DNA from: Candidatus Fermentibacterota bacterium
Lineage (GTDB): Bacteria; Fermentibacterota; Fermentibacteria; Fermentibacterales; Fermentibacteraceae
Reading direction: 5' to 3'
Length of the DNA stretch: 9,128 nt
Assembly: GCA_002748705.1 (NCBI GenBank)
Contig: PDSZ01000003.1
Span: forward strand, 1-9,128
Part shown: positions 1 through 5,147 of the stretch, piece after piece
How the letters are laid out: each line of letters begins with the position of its first letter
Position numbering within the stretch: the first letter of the stretch is position 1
Position numbers and translations under genes: made by a program
Notes under the pieces: generated by a model
Seen by the model: only the letters and a program-made list of their open reading frames with translations
Database searches by the model: none
Told to the model about the DNA's origin: nothing

Positions 1-466
1 ACCGGCCTTTATTCACAAAGCCTCCATCATCACTGGAAGACGATTCATCATCTCTGTGGCGCTTGCGGGCGGCCAGGAGGATTCTCTCGTTTATCTCAGC
101 TATGGCCTGTGCGGGAAATCTCTTCCTGAACCTGCAAAGCTGTGACTGATCCAACGGAGGCTTGATCTGGAACTCCTGCAATCCTAAGAACCACTGGAGG
201 TAAGGATTCTCTCTGATCGTGTCCACTGTCTCCCTGTCTGTCAGACCAAGTTTCTCCTGGATCAGTATGGAACCGAACGCGAATCTGCCGGGGAGGGCTC
301 GCTGTCCTTCTTTCTTTCTCCCGAGACTTCGAAGATAAACTTCTTCCACGAAATCCCAGGGAACCAGCTTTGCCAGCTTGACCCATCTGTTCTCAGTATC
401 CAGCGGTGTCCTGAATGGAGTCTTGAAGGCCTCAATTTCCAACTGACGGTTGTTATGCTGATACAA
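1..466 (-). CDS. IS5-family transposase, N-terminal part, cut by window edge
   Basis: The first 155 codons of the transposase are visible and identical to the first 155 of the right copy. The start is taken as a TTG codon (466-464) because a GGAG ribosome site lies six bases upstream, no ATG lies nearby in frame, and the resulting N-terminus (LYQHNNRQLEIEAF) matches the MYQ-type starts common in this family. The visible part is the DUF772-like N-terminal domain, with the signatures ENRWVKLAKLVPW (about residues 25-37), IQEKLGLTDRETVD and IRENPYLQWFLGL. The window ends just before the first catalytic aspartate (D159 in the other copy). Nothing visible suggests that this copy is broken. Confidence 0.85.
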   Translation of the reverse strand, partial: MYQHNNRQLEIEAFKTPFRTPLDTENRWVKLAKLVPWDFVEEVYLRSLGRKKEGQRALPGRFAFGSILIQEKLGLTDRETVDTIRENPYLQWFLGLQEFQIKPPLDQSQLCRFRKRFPAQAIAEINERILLAARKRHRDDESSSSDDGGFVNKGR

Positions 467-584
467 TTGAATCTCCAGGTGCAAGGGTTTTGAGCAAATG
501 TGCTCATATTGCGTGCATTTCTATGCACCTAATATCCCCTCGTTCCGTTGCGCTGTAAAGGTTTAAAGCTTCAGCATCAAGCCC
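1..584 (-). mobile_element. IS5-like insertion sequence, 5' part (left copy)
   Basis: This stretch is the reverse complement of 8117-8700, base x pairing with base 8701-x. The two copies differ at only three places: 536/8165, 542/8159 and 552/8149. Homology stops at 584, so 584 is taken as the transposase-proximal end of the element. The rest lies beyond the left edge. The element contains a 118-base leader and the start of a DDE transposase reading leftward. It faces away from the second copy, so the 7.5 kb between them is bracketed by inverted copies. The family assignment rests on the encoded protein. The end is inferred from loss of similarity, since no target duplication can be seen. Confidence 0.85.
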
Positions 585-600
585 TATTTAGGGCTTGATG
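575..600. repeat. Perfect 10-bp inverted repeat at the inner edge of the left IS
   Basis: CATCAAGCCC (575-584) is followed by the six-base spacer TATTTA and then its exact reverse complement GGGCTTGATG (591-600). The left arm is the terminal ten bases of the IS. The right arm lies outside the IS and points the opposite way. It could be a hairpin at the end of the cluster, a relic of a second IS end, or a target resembling the IS end. No run of T follows either arm closely, so it is a poor classical terminator. The right IS copy has no such second arm. Confidence 0.7.
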
Positions 601-670
601 ATCAACAAAGAACTATTTATTTATCTATAGAATCATATCTGACTCTGTTTAGGGGTTGTTGCAGTGCAGT

Positions 671-1789
671 TCAGTAACTGCCGTAAGCAGGACAGGTGTT
701 GCAGTCAAGGGTGCTGCAGCCTGCGTCGCTTGTGAGCAGGAAAGTGAAGCCGGAGTTGGGATCACACCTGAAACTGTACCTGGAAAGAAACTGGTAGATT
801 ATACCTGCTCTTTCCATGGTGTACGGCTCATACTCAATGGCGAAGAGTCTGAACCGCTGCTCTTCAGCAGCATTGTTGACCAGCTCCTGCCAGGGCTGGA
901 GTTCTTCTTCAGAGCGGAAGTCCATCCACCATGGAGCAATGACACCTGAGAGAGGGGGTATGCTGGCCAGCGCATTTTCCCAGGAGTTTTCTTCTGCTTC
1001 TACCAGTACAAACACCGGGCCACCAGCATCTTCCAGATCATTGAACATTTCTGATCCTTTATCGCCTTCCACTTCAGGGAAAGTCAGAATGTAAAGCGAA
1101 TCCTGTTCAATAGCATTGAAAATGGTAGCAGTTTCTCTTGCTCCAGGCTGTTCTATAAGAACTTTCCTTGGGGAGAAAAAGTGAGATGCAAGCCCTCTGA
1201 CTCCGATAATGGTGAAGTAGACTGCTACGAAGATAGCTGCATATCGAGCTACGCTGTTAAGCCACTGTTTGTTGCTGAATAGACCGAACACAGCGAATGG
1301 AATCATGTAGATAGAAGTACCTATGAAGAATCCTGAAAAAAGAAGCGCACCACTAAAGGCGCCGCTGGACTCAAATGCACTTGTCATTGCAATGAGGAAT
1401 GCAGGGCAAACTGAGAAGCCTGTGAGAATTCCCAGAAGTATCGGGCTTTTTGTGAACTGCATCCATTTGGGGATATTACAGCCTTTGCAGGTTTTGTTAA
1501 TCCGCACTACTGAAATTACCAGATAAACAGAGAAAAGAAGGTAGCCGCCAAAAGCAAGAGGAATTCTCAGTGAGGATGGAACATATCCACCTACAATCCC
1601 CATGATGGCTCCGAATCCTGCGTAGGATATGAACCGGCCAAGATTCAGAAGAAGGATTACATAAACAGACTGTTTTCCAGAGCGCTGTTCACTGAGAAGA
1701 TAGGAAAGGTAAATAGGACCGCATGAAGCCAGACATGAAATGCCTGTCGCAAGACCCAGACCTGCACCGTGAACCAAGCCGGAAAACAT
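671..1789 (-). CDS. CcdA/DsbD/UreH-like membrane redox protein with Cys-rich periplasmic tail
   Basis: This is a 372-residue membrane protein of the broad CcdA/DsbD transmembrane or UreH_2 (TauE/SafE-like) superfamily. ATG at 1789 is preferred over a TTG at 1810 because AGGAG lies seven bases upstream. Six hydrophobic helices lie at roughly 8-33, 43-68, 76-97, 115-140, 145-170 and 180-203. SCLASCGP (C19, C23) in helix 1 and VCPAF (C128) in helix 4 sit where CcdA/DsbD carry their electron-transferring cysteine pair, and NLGRFISYAGFGA is typical of the UreH-like branch. The loop between helices 3 and 4 is very basic and holds a CKGC motif (101-104), so it is probably cytoplasmic. This puts both termini outside. 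Residues 207-372 form an unrecognised soluble domain ending in C358, C363 and C366. Likely role: thiol or electron transfer across the inner membrane, perhaps to the exported ferredoxins encoded upstream. The substrate is unknown; a plain sulfite exporter is less likely given the cysteines. Confidence 0.72.
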   Translation of the reverse strand: MFSGLVHGAGLGLATGISCLASCGPIYLSYLLSEQRSGKQSVYVILLLNLGRFISYAGFGAIMGIVGGYVPSSLRIPLAFGGYLLFSVYLVISVVRINKTCKGCNIPKWMQFTKSPILLGILTGFSVCPAFLIAMTSAFESSGAFSGALLFSGFFIGTSIYMIPFAVFGLFSNKQWLNSVARYAAIFVAVYFTIIGVRGLASHFFSPRKVLIEQPGARETATIFNAIEQDSLYILTFPEVEGDKGSEMFNDLEDAGGPVFVLVEAEENSWENALASIPPLSGVIAPWWMDFRSEEELQPWQELVNNAAEEQRFRLFAIEYEPYTMERAGIIYQFLSRYSFRCDPNSGFTFLLTSDAGCSTLDCNTCPAYGSY

Positions 1790-1806
1790 CAGAATGCTCC
1801 TGTCAT

Positions 1807-1848
1807 TCAAGAAAACCGCAGCTGCTTCTTGTTAGATAACAGCTGCGG
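1807..1848 (-). terminator. Hairpin plus T-run between barrel gene and CcdA-like gene
   Basis: CCGCAGCTG (1816-1824) and CAGCTGCGG (1840-1848) form a perfect nine-base stem around a 15-base loop. Read on the minus strand it is followed at once by TTTTCTT, like a Rho-independent terminator. It lies 18 bases after the barrel stop codon and ends just before the AGGAG of the CcdA-like gene. It probably ends or attenuates the ferredoxin-barrel message, so that the membrane gene is expressed at a lower level. The 15-base loop is long for a terminator. Confidence 0.55.
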
Positions 1849-1866
1849 CTGAGAAGGTTCCAATAA

Positions 1867-3066
1867 TCAATGAGAAACAGGGTAGAACCCTATTCCTCCT
1901 CTGATTCGGCCCCATGCCTTATCGGAATTAAGATCAGAGGCCTCATGTTCATAGATAACAAAGGAGTTCAGGCCGTTGGACATTCTGAACTCTAGACCGC
2001 CGCCGATTATTTCTCTCACTCGGTAGCCTCCTGTGTTTATAACCGAACTGGGTCCGTACCACAGCTTGCCTGTAATAAGAGCAGACAGGCCGGAGTAGAG
2101 GCTTACTCTGCCTTCCATCTCTCCCAGTCTTGTGGTAACAGCAGACTGGGTAAACTGCCCTGTGAGTGTAACCGAAGATGGCTCATTTCCCCATCCTGCA
2201 AACTTGAACCTTGTTCGGAGAGCACCCTGGAATGGTCCTATGGCAGTAGCATCTTCATAGAAGTCCGCAGCCTGGGAAACTGTTACATTGAATGTAAGGT
2301 TTCTGGCTACATTCTGAACTGCTCTAAGCCTTGCTGTGAATCTTTCTGGAAGATCCATTCCTGTGTAATCCTGGCCATTGTAAAGAGAGTACTCTGCCTC
2401 GGCTCTGATGAAGGTCATTGCAGGAAATTTGGCAGGGGTATACCCTGCGGCTATATCCACCCTGGACCAGTTTTCATTGTAGTCATAAGAGTCCAGCTTT
2501 GTATTGTGGGCAAATCCGCCAACTGAAAGATAGGCGCCCAGTGGAGTGTGCCAGAGAGCCTGGCCTCCGTACTGCACCTCGGACCACTCAGTATCTGTAT
2601 CTGAATCAAGAGCCGCAACATCCCTTACCCAGTATCTTCCAGTACCGGATACTTCAAGCACCTGTGGAACAGACCAGGACAGTGTCATAGCCGGACGAAC
2701 GGCAGAGTTTCTGTAACCGGCTCCTTCAGAGTGAGGGAGCACAACTGCAGAACTGTCCAAGTCAAGGTCTAACTGGATGTCAGGACTTATTCTGAAGTTT
2801 CCTAATCTGACAGAACCGGCAAGGTTGGATTCAAGCCTGCTGTTGTAGAACCTGTTCAGAGAAGCACCTTCTCCTGCTGTTGCCCAGTCTTCTGTGAGAA
2901 CAAGGTTCCAGTTTTCGCCGGTGAGTCTGAGACCTGCGGTGATGTCTTTTCTCAGGCCCTCACCGTAAACAATACTGTCGGAGTTGAAGTTTACCTGTGC
3001 GTACTCTTCAATTTGAAGAGCAAGTGCAGCTGTTGCTGAAAGAAGCATGATCATGAATGTTTTCAT
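1867..3066 (-). CDS. Putative outer-membrane beta-barrel protein of the ferredoxin cluster
   Basis: This is a 399-residue exported protein of unknown family. ATG at 3066 is chosen because it shares one base with the stop of the upstream ferredoxin (TGATG), has GGAAGGAG upstream, and begins a clear Sec signal peptide (MKTFMIMLLSATAALA). An open frame extends further upstream to 3111 but only overlaps the ferredoxin. The mature part is rich in alternating polar and hydrophobic stretches with aromatic girdles, such as SVTLTGQFTQSAV, GRVSLYSGLSALITGKLWYG and SFVIYEHEAS. It ends in GIGFYPVSH, all as expected for an outer-membrane barrel. There is no cysteine anywhere, in sharp contrast to its Cys-rich neighbours, so it does not bind clusters itself. 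By position it could be the pore or anchor for the exported ferredoxins. A periplasmic beta-rich protein is the alternative. Confidence 0.68.
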   Translation of the reverse strand: MKTFMIMLLSATAALALQIEEYAQVNFNSDSIVYGEGLRKDITAGLRLTGENWNLVLTEDWATAGEGASLNRFYNSRLESNLAGSVRLGNFRISPDIQLDLDLDSSAVVLPHSEGAGYRNSAVRPAMTLSWSVPQVLEVSGTGRYWVRDVAALDSDTDTEWSEVQYGGQALWHTPLGAYLSVGGFAHNTKLDSYDYNENWSRVDIAAGYTPAKFPAMTFIRAEAEYSLYNGQDYTGMDLPERFTARLRAVQNVARNLTFNVTVSQAADFYEDATAIGPFQGALRTRFKFAGWGNEPSSVTLTGQFTQSAVTTRLGEMEGRVSLYSGLSALITGKLWYGPSSVINTGGYRVREIIGGGLEFRMSNGLNSFVIYEHEASDLNSDKAWGRIRGGIGFYPVSH

Positions 3067-3314
3067 CAGTAGATCGCTCCTTCCGGGCAAGTTTCTATGC
3101 ATCTGTTGCACTGGTGGCAGAGGCCCGGGTTGATAACAGCATCACCGTCTATAACCTCAATGGCATTGTATGGGCAAACTTCTTCACACTCGCCGCATCC
3201 TATGCACCTGGCACGATCAATTGTAAGCATGGCGTTGGCCATTGGACTCTTGCAGGCAGCCAGAACAGCAAGCAAAGCAAGAACAGTAAGAATAACCTTA
3301 GTGGATCGCATCAT
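3066..3314 (-). CDS. Exported lipoprotein ferredoxin, 2x[4Fe-4S]
   Basis: This 82-residue protein has an N-terminal lipoprotein signal ending in the lipobox LAAC (C21), then a complete bacterial-type dicluster ferredoxin. Cluster motifs are C37-x2-C40-x2-C43-x3-C47-P and C66-x2-C69-x2-C72-x3-C76-P, the standard pair that binds two low-potential [4Fe-4S] clusters. The residue after C21 is Lys, not Asp, which under E. coli Lol rules would allow outer-membrane sorting. No twin-arginine motif is present. The start overlaps the end of the upstream ferredoxin by 17 bases. Two adjacent ATGs (3314 and 3311) are possible, preceded by AGGGGGTG. The stop is fused to the barrel start (TGATG), implying coupled translation. 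Electron transfer outside the cytoplasm is the natural guess; the partners are inferred from context only. Confidence 0.85.
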   Translation of the reverse strand: MMRSTKVILTVLALLAVLAACKSPMANAMLTIDRARCIGCGECEEVCPYNAIEVIDGDAVINPGLCHQCNRCIETCPEGAIY

Positions 3315-3525
3315 AGGTACACACCCCCTGACACAGTCCGCAGCCGATGCAGGTTTCAGGGTCTATATGAGATGCCCCGTCCTCAATTGTTATTGCTCCA
3401 ACAGGACATACTGCTTCACAGTCTTTGCAGCCGCAGCATTTATCCGGCTCAACCCAGTATCTGGTTCCTGCAGCGGCTGCTGCAACGAGAACCAGCACAA
3501 GGATCAACATCCCCTTTTTAAGCAT
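3298..3525 (-). CDS. Exported small ferredoxin, 2x[4Fe-4S]
   Basis: This 75-residue protein has a Sec-type signal peptide (MLKKGMLILVLVLVAAAAAG), or an uncleaved N-terminal anchor, joined almost directly to a dicluster ferredoxin. The motifs are C30-x2-C33-x2-C36-x3-C40-P and C59-x2-C62-x2-C65-x3-C69, the last followed by Thr rather than the usual Pro. An extra cysteine, C31, neighbours the first ligand. There is no lipobox and no twin-arginine motif. Its ATG shares one base with the stop of the preceding gene (TGATG), and GAGGAGG inside that gene's last codons is its ribosome site. It is the smallest member of the set, with hardly any sequence beyond the signal and the ferredoxin fold. Confidence 0.85.
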   Translation of the reverse strand: MLKKGMLILVLVLVAAAAAGTRYWVEPDKCCGCKDCEAVCPVGAITIEDGASHIDPETCIGCGLCQGVCTYDAIH

Positions 3526-3956
3526 CAGTCCTCCTCAAAACCTTCCTGAAGCAGGGTCTCGTTGCCTTCAGCATCTATACCGTAAAGTTCACAAACTGCA
3601 GAATCAGAGGGGAAGATTGTTCCCACTGGACATGTTCCTGCGCAGATTCCACAGTTGATGCAGAGTTCAGGATCAATTACAGCCTTGTTGTTATCATCCA
3701 TGGAGATGGCCTGAACAGGGCATGCGTTGACGCAAAGCTGGCAGCTGACACAGCCTTCAGGTGCCACGAAGTAGGAGTCTTTGAGTTCTATTGTTCCTGG
3801 AAAAACTCCGTCGACAGCTTCAACCACTGCAAGAACAGCTCCCTGAGCCCTTACTTCAAGGGTAGAGTAGTCCTCCGGCATACATTCGGTGTCAATAACA
3901 AGCGAGCCTGCAGCTGCACTGAGGGCAAAGGCTGATACAAGTAGAATGTTTTTCAT
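3525..3956 (-). CDS. Exported ferredoxin with N-terminal extension, 2x[4Fe-4S]
   Basis: This 143-residue protein starts with a Sec signal peptide (MKNILLVSAFALSAAAG) followed by about 50 residues of unrecognised sequence containing C25. A dicluster ferredoxin domain then spans about residues 66-112, with C69-x2-C72-x2-C75-x3-C79-P and C99-x2-C102-x2-C105-x3-C109-P. A further cysteine, C122, lies in the acidic C-terminal tail, which ends FEED. C25 and C122 are outside the cluster motifs and could form a disulfide or bind something else. It has an AAAGGA ribosome site, begins 22 bases after the upstream lipoprotein gene, and is coupled by TGATG to the next ferredoxin. Export is supported by the signal; the electron partners are unknown. 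Confidence 0.83.
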   Translation of the reverse strand: MKNILLVSAFALSAAAGSLVIDTECMPEDYSTLEVRAQGAVLAVVEAVDGVFPGTIELKDSYFVAPEGCVSCQLCVNACPVQAISMDDNNKAVIDPELCINCGICAGTCPVGTIFPSDSAVCELYGIDAEGNETLLQEGFEED

Positions 3957-3978
3957 GTTTTTCCTTTCCCCCTGTCAG

Positions 3979-4986
3979 TCAGGGTCTTTCAGGATAGGGA
4001 TATTCAGGCTCCCAATCTGCTGGCACAACTCTCTTCTTGAATGACAGGAATCCCCAACCGAGACTGCTATCCGGATTAATTCTTCCCTCGTAGTTCCAGC
4101 ACTCAAGGAAGCACTGACCACAGCTGATGCACTGGTCATAATCTATATAGACCATGTCTATTATAGGGCCGTACGGAATAGTGTCTGTACCCACTACGTA
4201 TCCCTCATCCTGCCAGATTGCATCAACCGGACATCCTGGGCCTGCCCAGATTGTACGATCCTTATCTCTCCAGTCATTGAGCACATAACAACCACCGTAG
4301 CAACTTACAGAATCTTCCCGATCGCTGCAGCGTTGGCACTGCTGAAACCCAGTAGAGGTACCAAGAGACTCATGGGCATTGAAATAGATCAGCTTGAAAG
4401 CTTCATCTGCAACAGAGATGTCATCAGCAGGATCATCCTCACCGTAGAAACTCCTTATGCCGAAATAGTATCCTTTGTTGAATCTTGTTCCTGAAATTGC
4501 ATCAACAGGACAGGCATCCTGACACTGACCACAGGCAGTGCAGAGGTCATAGTCAATAACAGCAACACCCCCCTGAACAGTTATAGCATTCATCGGGCAT
4601 GCCTGCTGGCAAAGACCGCAACCGATACACGGTTCTGCTTCGACCTGTACCTGAACGAATACATCAGCAGTGTCTGCAGGCGCATTTACCGTTGTCATAA
4701 AGGTTGCGTCATTCCAGTTATCCGTTGTGATTGGTTCCTGTGATGCCCTTATCTCATAAAAAGCAGCTTGGGGGTCTTCTGTCCATCGCAGAGTGAACGC
4801 GGAGAACTCACCCAATCTATACCCCCAGGCAGGTACAACCACGCCTGAAGTAAAGTCTTCCTGTACTATCAAGTCCCCCTGAGTCACAGACGAGGGAGTC
4901 AGGGGGCTCTCTCCCTCCGTAATACATGCAGCGCCAGCTGCGAAAAGACATACAGCGATGACTGCCATCAACTGTTTTTTCTTCAT
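3979..4986 (-). CDS. Lipoprotein with ferredoxin domain inserted in an Fn3-like fold, plus second Fe-S region
   Basis: This is a 335-residue protein. ATG at 4986 is chosen over an upstream ATG at 5064 because GGAGGT lies four bases before it and it begins a clean signal ending GAAC (C21), a possible lipobox. Residues about 60-100 (FTLRWTEDP, FYEIRASQEPITTDNWNDAT) resemble the first strands of a fibronectin type III domain. GTRFNKGYYFGIRSFYGED (about 166-184) resembles its last strands. Between them sits a full dicluster ferredoxin: C120, C123, C126, C130-P and C149, C152, C155, C159-P. A second Cys-rich region follows: C217, C220, C229, C233 and C252-PVDAI, then C286-x2-C289-x2-C292-x3-C296. 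The protein could hold up to four clusters. It is the first and largest gene of the cluster and may be its surface or scaffold component. The Fn3 reading comes from motif memory, not a profile search. Confidence 0.78.
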   Translation of the reverse strand: MKKKQLMAVIAVCLFAAGAACITEGESPLTPSSVTQGDLIVQEDFTSGVVVPAWGYRLGEFSAFTLRWTEDPQAAFYEIRASQEPITTDNWNDATFMTTVNAPADTADVFVQVQVEAEPCIGCGLCQQACPMNAITVQGGVAVIDYDLCTACGQCQDACPVDAISGTRFNKGYYFGIRSFYGEDDPADDISVADEAFKLIYFNAHESLGTSTGFQQCQRCSDREDSVSCYGGCYVLNDWRDKDRTIWAGPGCPVDAIWQDEGYVVGTDTIPYGPIIDMVYIDYDQCISCGQCFLECWNYEGRINPDSSLGWGFLSFKKRVVPADWEPEYPYPERP

Positions 4987-5113
4987 TATTACCTCCGAGA
5001 ATAATAAGCTCAGTATGCAAATACCCATAGTATGGATTATTGTTCCTTTTCGCCGTGAAAGCAAGCGTTTCTGGAAACCGAATCCAGTGTGCGTTTATAT
5101 GGATGGAAGGGGA
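4987..5113 (-). promoter_or_regulatory. Upstream region of the ferredoxin cluster
   Basis: This region lies between the terminator-like hairpin of the propeller gene and the first ferredoxin gene, so it should hold the cluster's promoter. On the minus strand AATAAT lies 17 bases after TTGCTT, a weak sigma-70-like pair. CCATAGTATGG (5025-5035 on the plus strand) is an 11-base dyad that could bind a regulator, and AGTATG occurs twice nearby. GGAGGT at 4991-4996 is the ribosome site. None of the promoter assignments is firm. Confidence 0.3.
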
Positions 5114-5140
5114 GTGCCCCTGATTGAACATCAGGGGCAC
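5114..5140 (-). terminator. Strong hairpin after the propeller gene
   Basis: GTGCCCCTGAT (5114-5124) and ATCAGGGGCAC (5130-5140) form a perfect 11-base, GC-rich stem with a five-base loop. It starts seven bases after the stop codon of the minus-strand propeller gene. The downstream sequence is pyrimidine-rich (TCCCCTTCC) rather than a pure T-run. It probably ends that transcript and separates it from the ferredoxin cluster. Confidence 0.6.
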
Positions 5141-5147
5141 AGATCGG

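Noticed and set aside
3057..3549. Plus-strand open frames of 150-154 codons opposite the ferredoxin genes
   Set aside because: They are antisense to three clear ferredoxin genes, lack ribosome sites and recognisable domains, and arise from the regular Cys-codon pattern on the other strand.
4987..5064. 26-residue N-terminal extension of the 335-residue lipoprotein
   Set aside because: The internal ATG at 4986 has an excellent GGAGGT site and starts a clean lipoprotein signal; the extension would bury the signal and has no ribosome site of note.
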